64,000 nucleotides of DNA, taken from positions 1,550,001-1,614,000 of the forward strand of contig CP073744.1 in assembly GCA_024397955.1 (NCBI GenBank), read 5' to 3'. Shown piece by piece: positions 54,908-62,538 of the stretch. How positions within the stretch are numbered: the stretch's first letter is position 1; every line of letters begins with the position of its first letter. The notes beneath the pieces are model-generated. The model was not told the origin of the DNA. It saw only the letters and a program-made list of their open reading frames with translations, and ran no database searches. This DNA is from a bacterium SCSIO 12696 (GTDB lineage: Bacteria; Pseudomonadota; Gammaproteobacteria; Pseudomonadales; Porticoccaceae). The position numbers and the translations under genes are program-made.

Positions 54908-57900
54908 TCGAGGCAGCGGTCAAACGCGGCATCCTGGTTGCGGTGGTGGTATTGATTAGCTGCATCCTGGGCCTGGTGGCCGCCTTTAATATACCGGTGC
55001 AAATGATCCCGGATCTGGAAGTACGCACCATTACGGTACGTACCGGCTGGCCAGGCGCGACACCGCAAGATGTGGAAAAGGAAATTCTGATCGAGCAAGA
55101 GCGCTATTTACGCAGCCTGCCCAACTTGCAGCGCATGCTCTCGTCTGCGGAAATGGGGGAAGCCAATATTGAGTTGGAGTTTCCGTTTGGGGTAGACGTC
55201 AACGACGCTCTTATCCGGGTCAACAATGCCCTCAGCCAGGTGCCCGCCTATCCGGAAAATGTGGATCAGCCACGGCTGTTTTCCAGCTCCTTTTCCAGCA
55301 ATGCTTTTATGCACCTGACGCTGCGCCCGATTGAGGGCAACCCCATGCAGCTGGATATGGATTTGCTCAGCGACTACGCCGAGGATTTTATCCGCCCCCG
55401 AATGGAATCCGTTGCCGGAGTCTCTGAGGTTCGCGTTCGCGGCGGCGCCCAGCGCCAAATTCAAATAAAGGTGGATGCCGGGCGCCTGGCGCAAAGGGGC
55501 ATTAGCCTGACAGACGTTAGAAGCGCTATCCGCGAGCGCAATTCCGACGCCTCCGCGGGTGATATTGAAAGTGGCAAAAGCCGATATCTGATGCGGGTTG
55601 TCGGTCGCTTCGAACGGCTCAACGAACTGGAAAACCTGATTATCAAACGCCAGGGGCAGGCCAATACCCGCCTGAAAGACGTGGCCGATATCACACTGGA
55701 TCACTTTGAAACCCGTGGCGAGCGGTTTTTTAATGGCAGGCGCAACATTAACCTGTCGGTGCGACGGGAAAGCGGCTCCAATGTTCTGGAAATTAAAGAA
55801 CAAATGTTGCCGGTGATTGCCAGCCTCAATCAGGACTTACTGCAACAAAACGGCTTGGAACTCAAACTCACCAGTGATGACGTTCAGTACGTTCAAAGTT
55901 CACTGAGCAACGTGTGGACCAACCTGGCCATTGGTGCCCTGCTGGCGACCTTGGTGATGTACGCCTTTCTGCGTTCCGGCCGTGCTACCGCGATCGGCGT
56001 TATTGGCATCCCCATTTGCACCATTTTTGCATTTTTGGCGTTAACCGCGTTTGGCCGCACCATCAATGTGATTTCTCTCGCTGGCGTGGCTTTTGCCATC
56101 GGCATGACCGTGGACAATACCATTGTGGTATTGGAGTCCATCTTGCAGCAGCGAGCAAAAGGGTTAAACAAAGTTCAGGCGGCCATTGCCGGCGTGAAAG
56201 AGGTGTGGCCTGCGGTACTCGCCTCCACCACCACGACCGTATTGGTGTTCGCCCCCATTTTATTTATCGCTCAGGAAGCGGGGCAGCTGTATTCCGACAT
56301 TGCCATTGCCATTTCCGGCGCCATTATCGCTTCGATGCTGGTGGCCATTTTGGTTATTCCATCGGCACTGGCACACTTTGGTAAAAAGTCTGCGATCACC
56401 AAAAGTGAATCATTTGAGCTGTCGGATCGCTGGTTAAAGCTGTCCGCCGTATTTACCCGCTCGCGAAAAAAAGCCCGTATGTACAGCGGTGTATTTGTTG
56501 CAGGCATTCTGTCGCTGGCTTATTTGCTGATGCCCGCCGCCGAGTATCTTCCGGAAGGTGAAGAGCCCAAAGCGTTCTCAAATATGGTGGCGCCGCCCAG
56601 TTACAACCTGACGGAAATGAAAAAAATTGGCAATGATTTAAGAGCCTATTTTAATCAGTACATTGACGCCGACCCGGCAGCGTTTAACAGCGGCGACGAC
56701 AATATGCCGCCGCTGGCCTATTACATGATGTCGATTTCCAATGGTCGTATCTGGTTTCTCAGCGCCCCCTCTGATGCAGAAAACATCAACGCCATGATGG
56801 AGGGTATTACCAGCAAATTTAAAAGTTACCCGGGCATGCGTGCGTTTTCCGCCAGAGGCTCGATTATTTCCAGCAACGATGGTGGCACCCGAGCAGTGGC
56901 GCTGGATATCGCCGGTAACAACATTACTGATATTTACAAAGCCGCCGATGCGGTTTACCAAGCAGCGGATATCTATTTTGACCAACCGCAAATCAATTCC
57001 GAGCCCCGTTCTCTGAGTTTGGATCAGCCACTGATCCAGATAAAGCCAAGATGGGAACGCCTAGCGGAACTGAACATGAGCAGCCGCGATTTAAATTATT
57101 CCATCGCCGCCATGAGTGATGGCGCTTACGTGGATGAGTTTATTCTCGAAGACGATAAAGTGGATATTTTCCTGTTCAGCAATGCGGGCAACCGACAGAC
57201 CTTGCCCAATCTGGCCGGGTCACCAATCTTGGTGGGCAATGGTCAAATACTGCCGTTGAGTGCGCTGGCGGATTTGGTGGAAAGCAAAAACAGCAACAGT
57301 ATTCGGCGAGTGGACAGCAATCGCACCGTAACCGTTTATATCATTCCGCCGCGAAACCTCGCCCTGGAAACCGCAGAGGCCATCGTGCGTGAACAACTGC
57401 TACCGCAGCTATGGCAAGAAAATAAAATCGCCCAGGGAATAAAGGTCAGCATCAGCGGCGCTGCCGACCAACTGGAAGCCACTCGTAAAGCGCTATCGAG
57501 CAATTTCCTTGTCGCGCTTATACTGATTTATTTATTGCTGGTGGCCATTTTTACCCACTGGCGTTACCCGCTGTTTATTTTGGCAACGGTACCGCTGGGT
57601 ATGGCAGGTGGCTTGTTAGGCTTGGTGTTGGTCAACGGGATTAACGCGGGGCTGGGTTTTCTGGGAATGAATGCCTTCCATCAACCTTTTGACATGATTA
57701 CCATGCTCGGCTTTTTGATTCTGCTGGGCACCGTGGTCAATAATCCAATTCTGATTGTCGACCAGACTCGGCGTTGTTTGCTTGAACAGGGCACTTCCGT
57801 AAAAGACGCCATTCACCGGGCGCTGAAAAAACGCTTAAAGCCTATTCTGATGTCCACCGCCACCACCATATTTGGTCTGGCGCCACTGGTACTGATTCCC

Positions 57901-58077
57901 GGCGAAGGCACCGAACTCTACCGCGGTGTTGGCATTATCGTCCTCAGTGGCATTTTGGTATCCACGGTATTGAGCTTAACGTTTTTACCGGCGCTGTTGA
58001 TGGCGCTGTTAAAACCCACCCAACCGCAAAAGGGCCAGGCGAAAGATATTTCTGAAGGGTTCAAAACGCTTGGATAA
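54904..58077 (+). CDS. RND efflux inner-membrane pump
   Basis: 1057 aa AcrB-superfamily pump with two six-helix bundles and two large periplasmic domains. Visible: RTGWPGATPQDVEKEI, the helix-4 aspartate in GVAFAIGMTVDNTIVVLES, and GFLILLGTVVNNPILIVDQTR in helix 10. The second bundle keeps the LRPILMSTATTIFGLAPLVL-type segment. It lacks the CusA methionine set. No outer-membrane channel gene is adjacent, so it must use a TolC elsewhere. Its end overlaps the convergent DUF1499 gene by 17 bp. Confidence 0.9.
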   Translation: MIEAAVKRGILVAVVVLISCILGLVAAFNIPVQMIPDLEVRTITVRTGWPGATPQDVEKEILIEQERYLRSLPNLQRMLSSAEMGEANIELEFPFGVDVNDALIRVNNALSQVPAYPENVDQPRLFSSSFSSNAFMHLTLRPIEGNPMQLDMDLLSDYAEDFIRPRMESVAGVSEVRVRGGAQRQIQIKVDAGRLAQRGISLTDVRSAIRERNSDASAGDIESGKSRYLMRVVGRFERLNELENLIIKRQGQANTRLKDVADITLDHFETRGERFFNGRRNINLSVRRESGSNVLEIKEQMLPVIASLNQDLLQQNGLELKLTSDDVQYVQSSLSNVWTNLAIGALLATLVMYAFLRSGRATAIGVIGIPICTIFAFLALTAFGRTINVISLAGVAFAIGMTVDNTIVVLESILQQRAKGLNKVQAAIAGVKEVWPAVLASTTTTVLVFAPILFIAQEAGQLYSDIAIAISGAIIASMLVAILVIPSALAHFGKKSAITKSESFELSDRWLKLSAVFTRSRKKARMYSGVFVAGILSLAYLLMPAAEYLPEGEEPKAFSNMVAPPSYNLTEMKKIGNDLRAYFNQYIDADPAAFNSGDDNMPPLAYYMMSISNGRIWFLSAPSDAENINAMMEGITSKFKSYPGMRAFSARGSIISSNDGGTRAVALDIAGNNITDIYKAADAVYQAADIYFDQPQINSEPRSLSLDQPLIQIKPRWERLAELNMSSRDLNYSIAAMSDGAYVDEFILEDDKVDIFLFSNAGNRQTLPNLAGSPILVGNGQILPLSALADLVESKNSNSIRRVDSNRTVTVYIIPPRNLALETAEAIVREQLLPQLWQENKIAQGIKVSISGAADQLEATRKALSSNFLVALILIYLLLVAIFTHWRYPLFILATVPLGMAGGLLGLVLVNGINAGLGFLGMNAFHQPFDMITMLGFLILLGTVVNNPILIVDQTRRCLLEQGTSVKDAIHRALKKRLKPILMSTATTIFGLAPLVLIPGEGTELYRGVGIIVLSGILVSTVLSLTFLPALLMALLKPTQPQKGQAKDISEGFKTLG

Positions 58078-58783
58078 AACGCCTGATACGAGCAGCATTG
58101 GCACCTAGATCACTGCGGCCGACGCGAGATACTGAACGCAGGTCGATGCGGGTGTCACCGTCATTACGGGTGACACGCACAACCACATCGTCTTTAAAAC
58201 CAAACATGGGCGTCGTTACAACCGCTTCCACCAGACCCGTTGATTGATCAAGATTGACCACTTCCCAGCCCAAGCTTTCGGCAACGTCAGCGGCACGCTC
58301 AATCGCCTGCGGTAGTGTGAGCTGCGACACAATGGGCTGAATATCCGGGTAGGCATCACTTTGCAGTTTTGCCAATTCGGGATTGGCGCGATCCAATGGG
58401 TTACTGTTGTCACCCCTCAACAGCACCACTTTGTCAAACGCCGGTGGCGTCACCAGATCGGTGGTGATGTCGTGTATTTTCGGTACCGATCGCGCCTCCA
58501 GCACTTTTGGCACCACCATCGCAACCGGTATCACCGCGATGGCAACCGCAGCGATAGCGGGCACAACAGAGCTTTTATCAATTAACGCTTTGATAAACAC
58601 ACCGATACCGGCGACACCGACACCCATCGCCAGATAAATTCCCCAGCGAATGATTTTTGCCGACATACCAAAACGCCAAAATTCCAGTCGGTAGCCGCAT
58701 ATCGCCACAACAAACAGCAGCAGACAGATAGCAAGCGCAATAAATAACGCGGTATTGAGTAAACGATTTGATGGTGAAGACAT
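58061..58783 (-). CDS. DUF1499 domain membrane protein
   Basis: 240 aa. Three N-terminal helices (about 10-30, 42-62, 72-92) precede a DUF1499 domain (about 105-240): VLRGDNSNPLDRANPELAKL, YPDIQPIVSQLTLPQAIERA, RVTRNDGDTRIDLRSVSRVG and DLGANAARIRRFI. The function of this domain is unknown. Confidence 0.85.
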   Translation of the reverse strand: MSSPSNRLLNTALFIALAICLLLFVVAICGYRLEFWRFGMSAKIIRWGIYLAMGVGVAGIGVFIKALIDKSSVVPAIAAVAIAVIPVAMVVPKVLEARSVPKIHDITTDLVTPPAFDKVVLLRGDNSNPLDRANPELAKLQSDAYPDIQPIVSQLTLPQAIERAADVAESLGWEVVNLDQSTGLVEAVVTTPMFGFKDDVVVRVTRNDGDTRIDLRSVSRVGRSDLGANAARIRRFIQAF

Positions 58784-58810
58784 ATTTATTCTCTGTATTT
58801 ACAGCGTGAA

Positions 58811-59692
58811 CTAGACCAGAGCCGTCTTAAACAGTACCTGCAATCTGGCCCAGGCTTTTTCCGCCTGCTCCTTGTTGTACACCCTGGAATCTGGCGGACA
58901 CCAGCCGTGTAGCGCGCCTTCGTAAACTTCAATCTCCGCCGGAATACCTGCAGCTTTATAAGTCTCAGCCAGAACGTGCTTGGCATTAGGGTCTTTCTTG
59001 TCGTCGTTCTCGGCGATAGCGTGCAACACTTGCGCCGTTGAGCGAGGAATCAACAAATGTGGGCTGTCAGGGGTATCTTTAACCAGCCCACCACCATGGA
59101 AAGACGCCGCAGCGCCAACCCGCTGGGGAACTGCAGCAGCGGTTCGCATAATCAGACGGCCACCCATGCAGTAACCCAAGGTGCCAATTTTTTTGCCGGT
59201 ATCGACACTCTGCTGGCTATCGAGAAATGCAATGTAATCACGGGCATCCGACATACTCGCATCTTGGGTGAGCTTACTCGCCATACCGCGAAGAAACGTT
59301 CGAGTATCCGGGTCGCGGAAGTCCGCTCCCGGCCCGACCACCGGCGCTTTGGCATCCCGATAAAACGGATTGACGACAAGTACCGCATAGCCAGCCATGG
59401 CAAGGCGCTTACCCATGGCCTTAAACGCGGGCCGCAACCCTTTAATGTCTGGCCACATCAAAACACCGGGGCATTTTCCTTTGGCGGGCCTGACGAAATA
59501 ACAATCGGAAACCCCATTTGCCATGGGTACCGAAACATCCGACTCTTCAAGCGTTTCAGAGCTCGAAGCAACTGAAGGAAACACCAAGGCGGTAATCGCC
59601 GCCACACCCAACTTGCTGAAATCGCGCCGATTTAACTGCCCACCATTTCTGGCAAACTCTTCGTTGTCTTTTTCTGTTTGTTCGTCACACAT
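58811..59692 (-). CDS. Tat-exported dienelactone hydrolase family protein
   Basis: 293 aa alpha/beta hydrolase. A twin-arginine signal NRRDFSKLGVAA (R22-R23) leads to a hydrophobic stretch, so it is probably exported folded. The DLH nucleophile is C175 in LGYCMGGRL; the acid lies in AENDDKKDP and the catalytic His in EGALHGWCPPDS. Real dienelactone hydrolases open chloroaromatic lactones, but most family members have other, unknown substrates. 27 bp separate it from the DUF1499 gene downstream. Confidence 0.85.
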   Translation of the reverse strand: MCDEQTEKDNEEFARNGGQLNRRDFSKLGVAAITALVFPSVASSSETLEESDVSVPMANGVSDCYFVRPAKGKCPGVLMWPDIKGLRPAFKAMGKRLAMAGYAVLVVNPFYRDAKAPVVGPGADFRDPDTRTFLRGMASKLTQDASMSDARDYIAFLDSQQSVDTGKKIGTLGYCMGGRLIMRTAAAVPQRVGAAASFHGGGLVKDTPDSPHLLIPRSTAQVLHAIAENDDKKDPNAKHVLAETYKAAGIPAEIEVYEGALHGWCPPDSRVYNKEQAEKAWARLQVLFKTALV

Positions 59693-60031
59693 ACTCTCCC
59701 TCCAACAGTCATAGCGGATATATATCGGCCATCTACATTATCAAATTTTACGAAGCTAGTGGCGACAAACAGGGAGGTTTTTATCGAGGTAAGGTGATGG
59801 ATAGTATTTTGCATGCACTGCACCAAAGCAACCACGCTGCTGGCAAAGACTGACCACTCAAACCGGAACTCACTGACCACCCTGCTGGCGCAAAGTGACC
59901 ATTCGGCAACAAAATAGGCAGGCACTAAAAAAGCCCCGGCAGATAACCACCAAGACTTTTTCTAGATAGTCACCCCTTCTCAGAGAGCGCCATCTTTCTT
60001 AAAGTAAAGCTCGGATGCGCTATACAACTAT
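59693..60031. other. Gene-free stretch with tandem WSL-coding repeats
   Basis: 338 bp between the hydrolase and the toxin locus. At 59831-59925 a unit of about 45 bp is repeated: ACCACGCTGCTGGCAAAGA recurs as ACCACCCTGCTGGCGCAAAG, and TGACCA starts several sub-units. On the minus strand it reads WSLCASRVVSEFRF then WSVFASSVVAL. Similar strings trail IS21-type elements in some gammaproteobacteria (from memory), so it may be transposon debris. No real gene is supported. Confidence 0.45.
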
Positions 60032-60646
60032 CTATTCTACTAAGAAATTTTCTACAAATTTCCTAAAAATTTCTTTTCTTGATTTTAGCCATGATTCATT
60101 TAAATACTCTTTCCCATAATAGTTTGCATTTACTGAAATAAAACAACACTCAGTGAAATTCATAGAATAGCTTTCACCATTCTTTCCTGATGAATAAACC
60201 CAAATATTTCTTCCAATTGACTCCAACGTGAGATCTTCTCTGGTTTTCTCTTTGTAACTTACAGAACCAGAGTACAGTTTATTGAACGTCAACAATAAAA
60301 CATCGAGTAGCTCGCCCCCTTGTGCATTTTGACCCATGATACCTTCGGGGTATTTCGTTATTTGAACCCCCAACCTAAACCCTGGAACTGACTGGTACCC
60401 ATCTTTATAGTCATATCCGACATCAAGTATAGTAAGAAAATCTTTATTCAAATATTCGTTAGAAATTTCTGAAACTGGGGATACGGTGAGCCTTCCTCCC
60501 GAGGGAAGAGAAAAGCTAGCACTATGATCATTAAAACTAATGTGGTAGTTGACCCAAGCTTCTATATCCATATCGAGTTCCTGACTCTTGCATGAACATG
60601 TGCAGACAGTAAAAAATAATAAAAATAATTTATTTATATTTTTCAT
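60032..60646 (-). CDS. Lipoprotein, candidate immunity protein of a lost toxin
   Basis: 204 aa, family not recognised. Signal peptide with lipobox TCSC (C19). The mature part is mixed, with FRLGVQITKYPEGIMGQNAQ and a late pair of cysteines (ECC). AT-rich compared with the core genes. Its ATG overlaps by four bases the stop of the truncated toxin remnant upstream (ATGA), the same arrangement as the intact Rhs/immunity pair at 62535. This makes it a candidate immunity lipoprotein for a periplasm- or membrane-acting toxin (inference). Confidence 0.6.
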   Translation of the reverse strand: MKNINKLFLLFFTVCTCSCKSQELDMDIEAWVNYHISFNDHSASFSLPSGGRLTVSPVSEISNEYLNKDFLTILDVGYDYKDGYQSVPGFRLGVQITKYPEGIMGQNAQGGELLDVLLLTFNKLYSGSVSYKEKTREDLTLESIGRNIWVYSSGKNGESYSMNFTECCFISVNANYYGKEYLNESWLKSRKEIFRKFVENFLVE

Positions 60647-60886
60647 GGCTTAGGCCTATAGACAGTATGAGGGCTAATATTCGGACCCATAAATAGTGTA
60701 GGAGCAGCCAATATGGAGCCTATCACTTCAAAAATATTACCATCCCACCAATAACCTGAGGAACCAAATCAAACCTATGCACATTATAAGAGCTAATTGG
60801 ATCAAGATTCGCCCCGACTTTCGAAATGACTGCTGAAGCATGTGAGTAATTGACAGCTCCTCCATTAAAAGTTACCTGAAGAGGGT
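60643..60886 (-). pseudogene. Truncated, frameshifted toxin tail
   Basis: Minus-strand coding remnant with its 5' end removed by the IS3 element. One frame reads QVTFNGGAVNYSHASAVISK then DPISSYNVHRFDLVP before a stop at the end of FLK. A second frame continues with YWWDGNIFEVIGSILAAPTL and HTVYRPKP, ending in TGA exactly over the ATG of the lipoprotein gene. The join needs a one-base shift near 60742-60752. The string FNGGAV...YNVHRFDLVP recalls the end of class-3 lipase-like hydrolases, only weakly. It looks like the C-terminal toxin domain of a displaced Rhs cassette. Confidence 0.55.
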
Positions 60887-60917
60887 TGACGTTCCCCCAA
60901 AATAACGGAGTGATAAA

Positions 60918-61778
60918 TTAAGAGGCATTCTTTCTCTCGTACTCTACTGGGCTCACATAGCCCAAATAAGAATGCCGTCGATACCGATTGTAAAACACCT
61001 CAATGTACTCAAAGAGGCTTTGTTTGGCTTCTTGCCTAGTTCGATAATCTTCGTGATCCACCAGTTCCGTTTTCAAACTGCCAAAAAAGCTCTCAGCAAC
61101 TGCGTTGTCCAGGCACTCACCTTTGCGGCTCATGCTGCATATAAGCTTGTTCTCCAACAGCTGTTGCTGGTAGTCGCCAGACGCGTACGTACTTCCCTGG
61201 TCCGAATGCACAATCACACCCTCTACCTTCCCCCGCCGCCACACAGTCATAGTGAGAGCATCCTTTACCAGCTTGCTGTTATTGCTGTCACTCATGGCCC
61301 AGCCGATCACTTGCCGAGAGTACAGGTCGAGTACGACAGCAAGGTATAGCCAGCCCTGACGCGTGCGGATAAACGTCGTATCCGACACCCAGGCATGATT
61401 GGCTTTTAGTGCCCAGAAGCGTCGCTGCAAGTAATCTGGAGCGGGTTGTAATGTATTCTTTGAGTCCGTTGTAACCACAAACTTTCTAGCCACCTTGGAC
61501 TGTATTCCCTGGCTTTTCATCAAGCGGGCAACCCGATTAACGCTCACGGACTCACCGATATCTCGCAAGTCTTGATGAATGCGCGGAGAGCCATAAGTGC
61601 CACGGCTCGCTCGATGGAAACAGCGTATTTGCGTCGTTAACCGGCGATTCTCCTTAACACGAGCACTTTCTGGCCGGTTACACCAGTCGTAAAAGCCGCT
61701 GGTTGACACGCCCAGTACACAACACAAACGTTGAACAGCATGGCTACGGCGCTGCTCTTTGATGAAGGCGTACTTCAC
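60918..61778 (-). CDS. IS3 transposase OrfB (DDE integrase core)
   Basis: 286 aa. HTH_21 region (VQRLCCVLGVSTSGFYDW; GTYGSPRIHQDL), then the rve catalytic core: first D in WVSDTTFIRT, second D in VIVHSDQGSTYAS, and E in SFFGSLKTELV (DDE). GTG start overlapping the orfA stop (GTGA). It is probably made mainly as an OrfAB fusion through -1 slippage in orfA. Confidence 0.92.
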   Translation of the reverse strand: MKYAFIKEQRRSHAVQRLCCVLGVSTSGFYDWCNRPESARVKENRRLTTQIRCFHRASRGTYGSPRIHQDLRDIGESVSVNRVARLMKSQGIQSKVARKFVVTTDSKNTLQPAPDYLQRRFWALKANHAWVSDTTFIRTRQGWLYLAVVLDLYSRQVIGWAMSDSNNSKLVKDALTMTVWRRGKVEGVIVHSDQGSTYASGDYQQQLLENKLICSMSRKGECLDNAVAESFFGSLKTELVDHEDYRTRQEAKQSLFEYIEVFYNRYRRHSYLGYVSPVEYERKNAS

Positions 61779-62086
61779 TTGAGGTCTCTGGCAAAGTACG
61801 CTGCGGCCTTTTTTAGTATTTCAACTTCTTCCTTGAGACGAGCATTCTCCTTTTGGAGAGCGGAAAGTTCATTTTGGTTTTCTTGGCTTGGCCGACCGCG
61901 ACGACCAGAGAAGGCGTCCTCGCCTTTTTCGGCAAGTTGTTCTTTCCACTTGTACAATTGATTGCGACGAATGCCTAGTTCCATGGCTATCTCAGCTGGT
62001 GAGCGTCCCGACTCTTCCATTAGCCGAACAGCTTCCAACTTAAAGTCGCGGGTGTAGGTCTTATAAGGCTTTCTCTTTGATGTCAT
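61775..62086 (-). CDS. IS3 OrfA (HTH) with A6G slippery site
   Basis: 103 aa. HTH_Tnp_1 domain (DFKLEAVRLMEESGRSPAEIAMELGIRR) and a C-terminal leucine-type coiled coil (LSALQKENARLKEEVEILKK). The heptamer A-AAA-AAG at 61814-61808 is in the right phase for -1 slippage. After slipping, the frame runs open into orfB without a stop. Confidence 0.9.
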   Translation of the reverse strand: MTSKRKPYKTYTRDFKLEAVRLMEESGRSPAEIAMELGIRRNQLYKWKEQLAEKGEDAFSGRRGRPSQENQNELSALQKENARLKEEVEILKKAAAYFARDLK

Positions 62087-62181
62087 GGGGATACTCCTGT
62101 GGCGACAGTGTCGCTGATTTTAAGTATCCGTTAAACTGGGGGAGCTTCACTCTGACCCCTTTAATGACCCATTGTTCATGT

Positions 62182-62538
62182 TCATTCTTTTAAAACTATT
62201 AAATATTTGGATAAATACCAATAATCCAGAGCATATTTAGCCAACAATACCAACATCAGCACTATACTGTTTTTAGCACTAATATCATAAAAAAATATAA
62301 ATCCAAAAAAAATTACATTAGTAATTGAACATAAAAAAATACAGCGTAATAAAAAAGTTTCTTTTAACCCTAAAAATTTATTAAAAATAAGCTTGGAGCT
62401 GGCAATATTCAAAATTATTACCACTAAAATAGTGACGTAAAAACCAACATATTTTTCCAACAAAAAGAATGCAAATAGCGATGGAGCGCTAACCCAAAAA
62501 ATATATGTAAATAAATTTCTACCTTCTACTTCTTTCAT
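62182..62538 (-). CDS. Four-helix membrane protein, candidate Rhs immunity
   Basis: 118 aa, family not recognised, about four membrane helices (IFWVSAPSLFAFFLLEKYV; YVTILVVIILNIASS; CIFLCSITNVIFFGFIFFY; IVLMLVLLAKYALDYWYL). Very AT-rich. Its ATG overlaps the rhs stop by four bases (ATGA), the standard place of the cognate immunity gene. A membrane immunity protein suggests that the toxin acts on the inner membrane (inference). Confidence 0.65.
   Translation of the reverse strand: MKEVEGRNLFTYIFWVSAPSLFAFFLLEKYVGFYVTILVVIILNIASSKLIFNKFLGLKETFLLRCIFLCSITNVIFFGFIFFYDISAKNSIVLMLVLLAKYALDYWYLSKYLIVLKE

Larger units (their letters stand above)
60887..62149 (-). mobile_element. IS3-family insertion sequence, complete
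   Basis: 1263 bp with inverted ends: TGACGTTCCCCCA-AAA-TAACGGA at the left and TGAAGCTCCCCCAGTTTAACGGA at the right (reverse complement), matching at 18 of 23 bases. It holds orfA and orfB with a frameshift site. The flanks (GGT left, CTC right) show no 3-bp target duplication, which suggests an adjacent deletion after insertion. Confidence 0.85.

Noticed and set aside
54904..58077. Second copper pump
   Set aside because: It lacks the CusA methionine set and its adaptor lacks the metal-binding N-terminal domain; a general RND pump is more likely.
59632..59925. 97-codon minus-strand frame with WSL repeats as a gene
   Set aside because: It overlaps the hydrolase start and consists largely of a tandem repeat; no ribosome site.
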